DNA of 14,027 nucleotides from Thermoleophilia bacterium (GCA_025935275.1 JAICVP010000025.1:1-14027); one strand, 5' to 3'; positions 7,282-12,969 are shown, counted from the first letter of the stretch. A program made the numbers and translations. Notes: generated by a model from the sequence alone, not told the origin.

Positions 7282-7498
7282 TCGCCTCGAACTCCTCGTC
7301 GTTGATGATGCCCGCGGCCTTCAGCTCGGCGAGCTTCTGCAGCTCCGCCGCATAGTCCGGCTGGGCCGGCGCTGCGGGAGCGGGTGCGGGCTCGTCGTAA
7401 CCGGGATCGTCGTAGCCCTGGTCCCCGTACATCGCCATCTGGCGGCGCGAGGTCCTGCGCGCGGTACGACGAGCGACTCTTCGGCTTGGTCCGAACAT
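7256..7498 (-). CDS. Small SHOCT domain protein
   Basis: An 80-residue protein. It has a strongly basic N-terminus (MFGPSRRVARRTARRTSRRQ), a Gly/Asp/Tyr then Pro/Ala-rich linker, and a C-terminal SHOCT module at about residues 48-79 (AELQKLAELKAAGIINDEEF). No membrane helix is predicted, so the basic region may bind nucleic acid or acidic membrane lipids. The start is ATG at 7498, backed by AAGGAGG seven bases upstream. It begins 20 bases after the stop of the DUF6325-like gene and is surely in the same operon. Pairs of DUF6325-like and SHOCT proteins are a recurrent arrangement in actinobacteria as I recall it. The last codons form part of the terminator hairpin. Confidence 0.85.
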   Translation of the reverse strand: MFGPSRRVARRTARRTSRRQMAMYGDQGYDDPGYDEPAPAPAAPAQPDYAAELQKLAELKAAGIINDEEFEAKKKQILGL

Positions 7499-7518
7499 TC
7501 CAGTCCTCCTTCGGGTTC

Positions 7519-8046
7519 TCAGCTCTCGGCGGAGACGAGCGCCTCCGCTTCTTCGGCGGCGAGCAGGCCGACGGCGACGAGGTCGAGCGGGCTGATGAAG
7601 CCGTCCGCGACGCGGAAACCTCCCGCTCGAACGACTGCGTCCCGAACCGGGATCGCCCAGCGGTGCTCGAGCAAGATGAGCGCGGCCGCGCTGTTCTCCG
7701 GAATGTCCTCGACGACATCCCATGCGTCCGCCTCGTCGAACACGTCGACGCCGTCGGCGGTCGCCTCCGCGCCGGCCTCCGCTCCCGCTTCGGCCCCTTC
7801 GAGGCCGGCGGCACCGAGCCCGATCAGCGCTCCGACGGTGGCGCCGAACTCGGCGGCCTCGTCGTCGGACAGGTCGGTGCGCTTGAGAACGGTCACCTCA
7901 CCCTCGGCGTCCTTGTGCACCGCAATCGCGTCGATGACGCGCACGACGTCGTTTTCCTTCAACCGGTCGAGCTCGGCCAGGACTTCGCCCTGGAAGTTGG
8001 GCTCATTGAACGCCAGCACGATGAGCTGGACGGGTCCGATTGCCAT
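7519..8046 (-). CDS. DUF6325-like (DUF1269-related) protein
   Basis: A 175-residue protein opening MAIGPVQLIVLAFNEPNFQG, then GEVLAELDRLKENDVVRVID. This 'GPVQ..V..F..N.F.GE...EL..L.....vrviD' signature fits the DUF6325/DUF1269 group. The middle holds a Gly/Ala-rich stretch (about residues 68-95, GATVGALIGLGAAG then EGAEAGAEAGAEA), like the glycine-zipper-type helix of DUF1269 proteins. The C-terminal half has 'ENSAAALILLEHRWAIPVRD', which matches the family's conserved 'aalvl.eh.WA' element. The function is unknown. The ATG at 8046 has GGAG six bases upstream. It is co-transcribed with the SHOCT gene at 7256-7498, and shares its divergent upstream region, with the palindrome at 8115-8128, with the gene starting at 8183. 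Confidence 0.8.
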   Translation of the reverse strand: MAIGPVQLIVLAFNEPNFQGEVLAELDRLKENDVVRVIDAIAVHKDAEGEVTVLKRTDLSDDEAAEFGATVGALIGLGAAGLEGAEAGAEAGAEATADGVDVFDEADAWDVVEDIPENSAAALILLEHRWAIPVRDAVVRAGGFRVADGFISPLDLVAVGLLAAEEAEALVSAES

Positions 8047-8114
8047 CAGGTCTCCTTTCGGTCCCTGCGAGGATCTCTTTCGGGCACGGGGTGAAACATC
8101 GCCCGCCGCGGCGA

Positions 8115-8128
8115 TTCACCCGGGTGAA
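8115..8128. promoter_or_regulatory. Palindromic operator TTCACCCGGGTGAA, copy 2
   Basis: An exact copy of the palindrome at 5863-5876, in the 136-base divergent region between the DUF6325-like gene (minus, start 8046) and the small gene at 8183 (plus). A half-site GGGTGAA lies 20 bases away at 8088-8094. No convincing -10/-35 pair could be assigned on either strand, so whether it activates or represses is open. Confidence 0.6.
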
Positions 8129-8148
8129 CGAAGGCAGCAGGGGAGGCC

Positions 8149-8172
8149 GTCTCCCTCGCGCGCGAGGGAGAC
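8149..8172 (+). promoter_or_regulatory. 24-bp perfect palindrome covering the ribosome binding region of the 8183 gene
   Basis: The left arm GTCTCCCTCGCG (8149-8160) is the exact reverse complement of the right arm CGCGAGGGAGAC (8161-8172). In RNA this would fold to a stem of about 10 bp with a CGCG loop, ending 10 bases before the ATG at 8183. The right arm contains GAGGGAG, the only Shine-Dalgarno-like sequence for that gene, so folding would hide it. As DNA it could equally be a dimeric operator. No T run follows, so it is not an intrinsic terminator. Confidence 0.55.
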
Positions 8173-8182
8173 TTCGGACTGG

Positions 8183-8428
8183 ATGCAACAACGCTTTGCG
8201 GCCCGATGCGGCCGGCAGGCCGCCGTCTATCGGATCGTCGTCCGAGGCGAGCTCGCGCGCCCCCTCGTCGGGCCGCTCGAGGAGATGGCGTTGCAGTGCG
8301 AGGCCGGGGAGTGCGTGCTCACCGGCGAGCTCGTCGACCAGGCGCAGCTCCGCGGCGTGCTCAGCCTCCTGCACGACCTCGGCGTCGAGATCGTGAGCGT
8401 CAACCCGGCGGCCGAGCCGGGCACCTAG
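8183..8428 (+). CDS. Small uncharacterised protein
   Basis: An 81-residue protein beginning MQQRFAARCGRQAAVYRIVV. From about residue 15 it reads YRIVVRGELARPLVGPLEEM, then a turn with CEAGECVLTGELVDQAQLRG, then LLHDLGVEIVSVNP. The predicted beta-alpha-beta layout and the 'TGE.VDQAQL.G.L....dLG.E..SV' pattern match a small actinobacterial family that I have seen only as hypothetical protein; it has the feel of an ACT- or ferredoxin-like fold. No membrane helix is visible. The start is ATG at 8183; GAGGGAG lies 11 bases upstream inside the palindrome at 8149-8172. The YihY gene starts 11 bases after the stop, so they form an operon. Confidence 0.75.
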   Translation: MQQRFAARCGRQAAVYRIVVRGELARPLVGPLEEMALQCEAGECVLTGELVDQAQLRGVLSLLHDLGVEIVSVNPAAEPGT

Positions 8429-8439
8429 GGAGCGCGGCT

Positions 8440-9402
8440 GTGGGCGTTCCGACGGTTCCCGCTGCCGGCGACCCGGACGCGGTCAAGCGCACGCCGGTCG
8501 GGCGGATCACCTGGACGGCGACGACCGCGATCGCGCGCTACACCGTTCACCGCATCCCGCAGATCGCCGCAGCGATCGCGTACCACGTCCTCTTTGCGAT
8601 CGTACCGCTCTTCGTCTTCCTGGGGACGATCTTCGGGCTGCTGCTCAGGGACGACCAACGCCGGCAGGACCTCACCGAGCAGCTCATCGACCGGTTCCCG
8701 CTCTCGCCCGAGGCGGGCGTCGACATCGAGCGGATCCTGTCCGAGATTCCCACGCCGCTCAGCCTGATCGGAGTCATCAGCGTCCTTGCCTTGCTCTGGT
8801 CGGCGAGCGGGATGATGAGCTCGGTGCGCGTGGGTCTCAGCGCCGCCTTCGACGGAGGCGAGCGGCGGCCGTTCTTCCACGGGAAGCTCGTCGACCTCAT
8901 CCTCGTGCTCGCGGTCGCGTGCCTCTTCGTGGGCCTCCTCGCCCTCACCATCGCGATCAACGCGCTCGAGAGCTGGAGCGAGACCGTGGCGGACGGGCTG
9001 GGCGCCGCGGGACTCGATCGTGGCAGCATCCTCGCGTTGTTCCTGTCGCCGCTCCTCACGTTCGGCGTGCTCCTGCTCCTCTACCGGCTCGTTCCAAGGA
9101 CGAGGCTCGGTTTTCGCGACCTCGCCGTCGGGGCGGCCGTGGCGGCAGTCGCCTCCGAGGCGATCAGGATCGGGTTCAGCTACTACCTCACGTCGGTGGC
9201 GCGGTACGACCTCCTCTACGGCGCGCTCGGATCGGTCTTCGCGTTGCTCCTCGTCGTCTATCTCCAAGCAATCGTGCTTCTGCTCGGAGCCGAGATCGCC
9301 TCCACGTGGGCACAGAGCGCCTACGGTCCGCCCGACCCTCCGATTCCGATTTCGACTCAGGCGCGAGACGCCGTTCGCGGGCTCTTCGTCCGGAGGCCCT
9401 GA
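8440..9402 (+). CDS. YihY/virulence factor BrkB family membrane protein
   Basis: A 320-residue protein with six predicted membrane helices, typical of the YihY/BrkB (formerly RNase BN) family. Family marks are the early 'IPQIAAAIAYHVLFAIVPLF' segment (usually written A.ALAYy...s..P), the middle 'LLWSASGMMSSVRVGLSAAF' helix, and the late 'YGALGSVFALLLVVYLQAIV' segment with 'LLGAEI'. The function of the family remains unsettled: tRNA processing was assigned in error, and transport or envelope roles are proposed. The start is GTG at 8440, with AGGGAG seven bases upstream; the open frame continues farther back but covers the preceding gene. It lies 11 bases after the small gene and one base before the next gene, so the three are co-transcribed. 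Confidence 0.92.
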   Translation: MGVPTVPAAGDPDAVKRTPVGRITWTATTAIARYTVHRIPQIAAAIAYHVLFAIVPLFVFLGTIFGLLLRDDQRRQDLTEQLIDRFPLSPEAGVDIERILSEIPTPLSLIGVISVLALLWSASGMMSSVRVGLSAAFDGGERRPFFHGKLVDLILVLAVACLFVGLLALTIAINALESWSETVADGLGAAGLDRGSILALFLSPLLTFGVLLLLYRLVPRTRLGFRDLAVGAAVAAVASEAIRIGFSYYLTSVARYDLLYGALGSVFALLLVVYLQAIVLLLGAEIASTWAQSAYGPPDPPIPISTQARDAVRGLFVRRP

Positions 9403-9403
9403 A

Positions 9404-10147
9404 GTGGCCGGCAGCCTTCGCTGGATCGGGCACTCGACGGTCCTCATGGAGCTAGACGGCATCCGGCTCCTGACCGACCCCCTGCTGCGGGAGCGCATCG
9501 TCATGTTGCGACGCTCGGAGCCCCTCGATCCGGGCAACCTCGAGGACCTGGACGCGGTCCTGATCTCGCACATCCACTACGACCATCTCGACCTCGGCTC
9601 GCTCCGCCGCCTTGAGAACGCGAAGATAATCGTCCTCCCACGCGGCGCGGGCGCGCTGCTGCATCGCCGCCTCCCGGCTTCCGTCCACGAGCTCGACGCC
9701 GGCGAGGAGATCGAGATCGGCTCTGTGACCGTCCGAGCCGTTCCCGCGGAGCACGGCTCGTCACGGCTCTTCGGCAAGAAGACCGAAGCCCTCGGCTACG
9801 TGGTCACCGGGACGAGGAAGGTCTATTTCCTCGGCGACACGGACCTCTTCCCCGCCCTGGCCGGCATCGCGCCCGATGCCGATGTGGCGCTCATTCCCAT
9901 CTGGGGCTGGGGGCCGTCCCTTGGAGCCGGCCACCTCGACCCGCGGAAAGCAGCCGAGGCGCTCGCGCTCGTCCGGCCGCGCATCGCCGTGCCGATCCAC
10001 TGGGGCACGTACTACCCCGTGACGGCGCGGCGCTCGACACGTGACTTCCTACGGGCCCCGGTCGGCGAATTCGAGAAAGCGGCGGCCGAGCTGGCGCCTG
10101 CGGTCGACATCCGCGTGCTTCCGGTCGGCGGGACGCTCGAGCTCTGA
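9404..10147 (+). CDS. MBL-fold metal-dependent hydrolase, UlaG-like
   Basis: A 247-residue metallo-beta-lactamase-fold protein. 'SLRWIGHSTVLMELDGIRLL' followed by LTDPLL is the usual N-terminus of the UlaG/RomA-like group. Metal ligands are visible: H56, H58, D60 and H61 in HIHYDH, H117 in AEHGSS, D145 in FLGDTD and H199 in PIHWGTYYP. All expected ligands are present, so it is probably an active enzyme. Relatives cleave lactones or phosphodiesters such as N-acyl-ethanolamine phospholipids; the substrate here is unknown. The start is GTG at 9404, one base after the YihY stop, with GGAGG seven bases upstream inside the YihY coding end, consistent with translational coupling. The gene ends 6 bases before the end of the opposing holin-like gene. 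Confidence 0.9.
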   Translation: MAGSLRWIGHSTVLMELDGIRLLTDPLLRERIVMLRRSEPLDPGNLEDLDAVLISHIHYDHLDLGSLRRLENAKIIVLPRGAGALLHRRLPASVHELDAGEEIEIGSVTVRAVPAEHGSSRLFGKKTEALGYVVTGTRKVYFLGDTDLFPALAGIAPDADVALIPIWGWGPSLGAGHLDPRKAAEALALVRPRIAVPIHWGTYYPVTARRSTRDFLRAPVGEFEKAAAELAPAVDIRVLPVGGTLEL

Positions 10148-10153
10148 GCGGCT

Positions 10154-10570
10154 CTACGCCGCGACGACCGGCTCTCTCCAGAAGATCAGCTGCAGGACGA
10201 GCTCGACGACCACCGAGGCGATGGCGAGGATGATCGCCGCCCAGATAGTCGTCCAGAAGAAGTCGTCGATCGTCAGGTGGCTCGTCAACGCGTCCGTGAT
10301 GCTGAGCAGGACGGCGGTGATGAGGAGCGAGAGGATGGCGAGCATGAGCAGGTTGAACGGCAGCGTGAGGATCCGAAGGATCGTCCCGATGACCGCGTTG
10401 ACGATCCCGAAGATGAGCGCAACCCAGACGTAGGCCCAGAAGCCGCCCGTGATGTCAACCCCGTTCAGCACCCACGCCGTGAAGGCGAAGGCGGCGGCGA
10501 GGGCTATCCAGCGCACGATCAGCAGGGCGAGCGGGCTCGGTGACGGGCTGTGGCGTGCAGTCGTTTCCAT
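10154..10570 (-). CDS. Phage holin family IV-like (YvlD-type) membrane protein
   Basis: A 138-residue protein with four hydrophobic helices. The central segment FGIVNAVIGTILRILTLPFN, followed by LLMLAILSLLITAVLL, matches the mycobacterial 4-TMS phage holin superfamily IV (YvlD-like). Its members are mostly chromosomal envelope proteins and not true lysis proteins. No endolysin or other phage gene is nearby. The ATG at 10570 has AAGGAG five bases upstream. It lies 15 bases after the stop of the DUF7144-like gene and is probably in the same operon, which would be controlled by the promoter and palindrome around 11054-11113. Confidence 0.8.
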   Translation of the reverse strand: METTARHSPSPSPLALLIVRWIALAAAFAFTAWVLNGVDITGGFWAYVWVALIFGIVNAVIGTILRILTLPFNLLMLAILSLLITAVLLSITDALTSHLTIDDFFWTTIWAAIILAIASVVVELVLQLIFWREPVVAA

Positions 10571-10585
10571 GTGGCTCCTTTATCG

Positions 10586-11017
10586 CTACTCGATGTAGCC
10601 GCGGCGGGGCTGGTAGTCGTCGAGCGGACGCATGAGCGCGCAGATCGCGGCGATGTTGATGATGATCGCGGCCAGCGTCCAGATCGGGAAGGCTGCGATG
10701 AACGCGAACTGCACGATCGTGTTCAGCATCAGCAGGAGGACGCCGACGGCCCGCGCCCAGGTCTTGTAGGCCAGGATCCCGAGGCCGACGAGCACCTCGA
10801 TGATGCCCGCGATGAGGAAGAAGGTGCCCCACGCCGAGTAGTCGGCGAAGAGCAGTCCCCCCTTGGTCACCGCGAAGTAGTCGTCTTTGAGGAGGGCGAT
10901 GAGGCCCTGCAGGAGGTTCAGCGAGCCGACGATGATGAGAAGCGCGCCGGCGAACGCGTACCACCCGCTCGGAAGCTCACGCGCCGCCGTGCGGTTGTCC
11001 TCTGCTTGCGTCGCCAT
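10586..11017 (-). CDS. DUF7144-like four-helix membrane protein (paralogue 2)
   Basis: A 143-residue protein. After a hydrophilic N-terminus comes SGWYAFAGALLIIVGSLNLL, then QGLIALLKDDYFAV. Three more helices follow, ending IPIWTL-like (FPIWTLAAIIINIAAICALM) and a short tail. Compared with the copies at 4854 and 12416, the first helix, the acidic 'DD/ND/DE' after it, the 'KTWAR/KTWAA/AGWAR' loop and the 'P.W' before the last helix all line up. The function is unknown. The ATG at 11017 has GGAGA upstream. It is the first gene of an operon with the holin-like gene. Confidence 0.78.
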   Translation of the reverse strand: MATQAEDNRTAARELPSGWYAFAGALLIIVGSLNLLQGLIALLKDDYFAVTKGGLLFADYSAWGTFFLIAGIIEVLVGLGILAYKTWARAVGVLLLMLNTIVQFAFIAAFPIWTLAAIIINIAAICALMRPLDDYQPRRGYIE

Positions 11018-11053
11018 CGATCTCTCCTTTAGCGGTCGAGGTTCGGTGCAGGA

Positions 11054-11082
11054 AAAATTCTGCGCGCGGCCTCGGCTGTCAA
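11054..11082 (-). promoter_or_regulatory. Putative promoter of the DUF7144-like/holin-like operon
   Basis: On the minus strand TTGACA (11077-11082) is followed after 17 bp by AATTTT (11054-11059), or after 16 bp by GAATTT. This would start transcription about 30 bases before the ATG at 11017. The -35 is consensus, and the A/T run stands out in very GC-rich surroundings. The palindrome at 11101-11113 lies 18 bases upstream of the -35. Confidence 0.5.
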
Positions 11083-11100
11083 CCTCGCCCGGCGCCCGTA

Positions 11101-11113
11101 TTCACCCGGGTGA
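11101..11113. promoter_or_regulatory. Palindromic operator TTCACCCGGGTGA, copy 3
   Basis: Matches 13 of the 14 positions of the palindrome at 5863 and 8115 (the final A is C here). It lies between two divergent promoters: the minus-strand one at 11054-11082 and the plus-strand hairpin-RNA promoter at 11124-11153. It is 10 bp from the latter -35 and 18 bp from the former. One bound dimer could act on both. Confidence 0.6.
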
Positions 11114-11123
11114 CTCTTCTTCC

Positions 11124-11153
11124 TTGACATCCGCGCGGCCGACCGAGTAGAGT
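11124..11153 (+). promoter_or_regulatory. Promoter of hairpin RNA copy 1
   Basis: TTGACA (11124-11129), an 18-bp spacer, then TAGAGT (11148-11153). The same architecture precedes copies 2 and 3 with the same 18-bp spacing but a different spacer sequence, which suggests that the hexamers are the conserved parts. The predicted transcript would begin at about 11160, right at the hairpin. Confidence 0.6.
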
Positions 11154-11159
11154 CCTCCC

Positions 11160-11201
11160 CGTCAGATCCGTGGGCCTTCGGGTTCGCGGATCTGGCGTTT
11201 T
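11160..11201 (+). ncRNA. Putative tiny hairpin RNA, copy 1
   Basis: Starting at the predicted transcription start, the sequence folds into a continuous 14-bp stem: left arm CAGATCCGTGGGCC (11163-11176), loop TTCG (11177-11180), right arm GGTTCGCGGATCTG (11181-11194). This includes three G-U pairs and a C(UUCG)G cap, and is followed by GCGTTTT. The 46-base block 11161-11206 is shared with the copies at 12880 and 13882; only the first loop base differs from copy 3. No plus-strand gene lies upstream, so it is not a read-through terminator of a gene; its own promoter is at 11124. It converges on the AI-2E transporter gene, which ends at 11221 on the minus strand. Known RNA family: none that I recognise. 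Transcription is predicted, not shown. Confidence 0.55.
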
Positions 11202-11220
11202 AACGGACGTTTTCAGCCTC

Positions 11221-12324
11221 CTACGGGATGGCTGTATCGCCCGGCTTGGGCAGCGGAGGCTCGAGCGTCGGCGTCCGACCCTCGCGCCAGGCCCCGATCA
11301 GCATCTCGATCGCCTTCGTCACCGGCACGGCGATGAGTGCGCCCACGATCCCGAAGAGGGACGTGAAGACGATCACGGTCACGACGGAGAGGAACGGGTG
11401 GATCTCCACCGTCTCCTTGAAGACCTTCGGAGTGATGAGGTTGTTCTCCAGCTGCTGGTAGAGGATCAGCACGACGCCCGCGACGACGCCCTTCCAGGGC
11501 TCTTCGAGGAGGCCGACGATCACGACGGGGATCGTCCCGAGAGTCGCGCCGATGTTGGGGATCAGGTCCGTGATTCCCACGAACAGCGAGAGCGCGGCCG
11601 CGTACGGAAGCCCGAGGAGCTTCATGGTCACGAAGGTCGTCAGGCCGGCGATCACGCCGATGAGGAATTTCCCGTACCAATAGCCGGTGTTCATCTTGTA
11701 GATCCGCCGCGCCGCGTCGAGGAATGGCGCGCGGTACGTCAAGGGCATGAGCCCGGTCAGGCCGTTGAGGAGATCGCGGCCGTACACCAGGAAGTACAGC
11801 GTGAACGTGAAGATCATGAAGACGGCGAAGCCGGCGCTTGCGAGGCCACCGACGAGGTCGAGCACCTTGCCGCTCCCGCTGAAGAAGCTCGACGCGCCTT
11901 CCGCCGTGTCGCCCGCGGTCTGGATCGCGTCGTCCGCGTTGAGCGAGTCGGACACGCTCGAGTTCTGCAGCTGGTCGACGTAGCCCGGCACCGCGTCCTT
12001 GAGGCCGCGTGCCGCGTTTGCGATCGCCGGGAGCAGCGCGATGGCGAAGAAGAGGATGACCGCGGCAATGACGAGGAACGCGGCGCCGGTGGCCCACCCA
12101 CGGCTCATGCCCCGTCGGGTGAAGATCCGGATCAACGGCTCGATCGAGAACGCCAGGAAGCCGGCCGCGACGAGCCAGACGATCGTCTCGCGGACGAGCC
12201 ACAGGCCGATGAGCAGAGCGGCGACGCACAGGATCACCGCCACGCCAACGAGCGTGGCGACGGCGATGAAGCGGCGATTCGGACGTCCTTCGGGGACGTC
12301 GAGAGCAGGGCCGATCGAGGCCAT
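11221..12324 (-). CDS. AI-2E family transporter (TqsA/PerM-like)
   Basis: A 367-residue integral membrane protein with the layout of the AI-2E/PerM family. Two N-terminal helix pairs (about 20-60 and 80-105) are followed by an extracytoplasmic amphipathic region (about 110-155). The helical C-terminal half carries the family marks 'FTLYFLVYGRDLL', 'LPYAAALSLFVGITDLIPNI', 'GATLGTIPVVIVG', 'YQQLENNLITPKV' and 'IVGALIAVPVTKAIEMLI'. Members export the autoinducer AI-2 or act as sodium/proton exchangers or general permeases; the substrate here cannot be told. The start is ATG at 12324; TTG at 12330 is in frame, and neither has a strong ribosome binding site. It is divergent from the DUF7144-like gene at 12416, and ends 20 bases after the T run of hairpin RNA copy 1. 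Confidence 0.92.
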   Translation of the reverse strand: MASIGPALDVPEGRPNRRFIAVATLVGVAVILCVAALLIGLWLVRETIVWLVAAGFLAFSIEPLIRIFTRRGMSRGWATGAAFLVIAAVILFFAIALLPAIANAARGLKDAVPGYVDQLQNSSVSDSLNADDAIQTAGDTAEGASSFFSGSGKVLDLVGGLASAGFAVFMIFTFTLYFLVYGRDLLNGLTGLMPLTYRAPFLDAARRIYKMNTGYWYGKFLIGVIAGLTTFVTMKLLGLPYAAALSLFVGITDLIPNIGATLGTIPVVIVGLLEEPWKGVVAGVVLILYQQLENNLITPKVFKETVEIHPFLSVVTVIVFTSLFGIVGALIAVPVTKAIEMLIGAWREGRTPTLEPPLPKPGDTAIP

Positions 12325-12356
12325 TGCCAATTAGGGTTCCCTGGGCAAAGGCGAGT

Positions 12357-12371
12357 TCCTGCCGCGCAGGA
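12357..12371. promoter_or_regulatory. Small palindrome between divergent genes
   Basis: TCCTGC (12357-12362), CGC, GCAGGA (12366-12371) lies in the 91-base region between the AI-2E transporter start and the DUF7144-like start at 12416. It could be an operator or a short hairpin in the leader. No T run follows. No -10/-35 pair could be assigned with confidence. Confidence 0.25.
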
Positions 12372-12415
12372 GTTAACCGGCTCCGCTCGTACTACGGGGC
12401 GACGAAAGGAGCTCC

Positions 12416-12847
12416 ATGACGCAGTACGAATCGACTCGTCAGCCGGCCACCTCTGGGTGGGTAATCGGCGGCATCACCTTCGCGGGGACGATGCTGATCC
12501 TCATCGGCATGTTCGAGGCGATCGACGGCCTCGTCGCGATCTTCAACGACAACTTCTTCCTCGTGACCCAGAACTACACGTTCGATCTGGACGTGACCGC
12601 CTGGGGCTGGATCCACCTGCTGCTCGGCATCGGCTTGATGATCGCCGGCTGGTCGATCTTCTCGGGGAAGACGTGGGCCGCAGTCGTCGCGCTGACGCTC
12701 GCGATGCTGAGCGCTCTCGCGAACTTCTTCTTCATCCCGTACTACCCGCTCTGGTCGCTCGTCATGATCGCCCTCGCGTGCTGGGTGATCTGGGCGCTTA
12801 CCCGCCCTGGAGTGGTGGGCTCGAGCCGTAGCGAACCACTCCCTTGA
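12416..12847 (+). CDS. DUF7144-like four-helix membrane protein (paralogue 3)
   Basis: A 143-residue protein with four hydrophobic helices. It begins MTQYESTRQPATSGWVIGGI, then TFAGTMLILIGMFEAIDGLV and AIFNDNFFLV, and continues with AWGWIHLLLGIGLMIAGWSI, SGKTWAAVVALTLAMLSALA and YPLWSLVMIALACWVIWALT. It aligns by eye with the proteins at 4854-5324 and 10586-11017, but is the only one of the three on the plus strand. The function is unknown. The ATG at 12416 has AAAGGAG five bases upstream. Its stop TGA (12845-12847) is embedded in the TTGACA (12844-12849) of the promoter for hairpin RNA copy 2. Confidence 0.78.
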   Translation: MTQYESTRQPATSGWVIGGITFAGTMLILIGMFEAIDGLVAIFNDNFFLVTQNYTFDLDVTAWGWIHLLLGIGLMIAGWSIFSGKTWAAVVALTLAMLSALANFFFIPYYPLWSLVMIALACWVIWALTRPGVVGSSRSEPLP

Positions 12848-12873
12848 CAGGGAGCAGCAAGAGCCAGTAAGTT
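12844..12873 (+). promoter_or_regulatory. Promoter of hairpin RNA copy 2
   Basis: TTGACA (12844-12849), 18 bp, TAAGTT (12868-12873). The -35 overlaps the stop codon of the DUF7144-like gene. The last five spacer bases plus the -10 (CCAG then TAAGTT) are the same as in copy 3. Confidence 0.6.
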
Positions 12874-12879
12874 CCTCCC

Positions 12880-12921
12880 GTCAGATCCGTGGGCCCTCGG
12901 GTTCGCGGATCTGGCGTTTTT
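12880..12921 (+). ncRNA. Putative tiny hairpin RNA, copy 2
   Basis: The same 14-bp stem as copy 1: arms 12882-12895 and 12900-12913, here with loop CTCG (12896-12899) and a five-base T run (12917-12921). The predicted RNA is about 42 nt, almost all of it hairpin. Because it follows the DUF7144-like gene, it could also end that transcript, so this copy taken alone would look like an intrinsic terminator. The matched promoter and the orphan copy at 11160 argue for an independent transcript. Confidence 0.55.
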
Positions 12922-12933
12922 AACGGCCGGTAC

Positions 12934-12955
12934 GCGAGCGGAATTTCCCGCTCGC
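12934..12955 (+). other. Secondary hairpin downstream of RNA copy 2
   Basis: Arms GCGAGCGG (12934-12941) and CCGCTCGC (12948-12955) enclose AATTTC. It lacks a T run and is absent after copies 1 and 3. It may be incidental or part of the leader region before the zinc ribbon gene. Confidence 0.3.
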
Positions 12956-12969
12956 AGCGAAAACCGCGG

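Noticed and set aside
6539..8182. A long plus-strand frame leading into the small gene at 8183
   Set aside because: It overlaps the SHOCT membrane protein, two minus-strand genes and the regulatory palindromes. Only the part from ATG 8183 looks like a protein.
10154..10570. Evidence for a prophage from the holin-like gene
   Set aside because: Holin superfamily IV proteins are mostly chromosomal membrane proteins. No endolysin, structural or integrase gene is present.
11170..12831. A 553-codon plus-strand frame running through the AI-2E transporter and the DUF7144-like gene
   Set aside because: Its translation is Asp/Arg/His-rich low-complexity sequence, antisense to the AI-2E transporter and out of frame with the DUF7144-like gene. 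Only the true genes show membrane helices and ribosome binding sites.
12880..12921. Reading the repeated hairpins simply as gene terminators
   Set aside because: This fits copies 2 and 3 but not copy 1, which has no plus-strand gene upstream. It also does not explain the conserved promoter with fixed 18-bp spacing ahead of every copy. A dual role remains possible.
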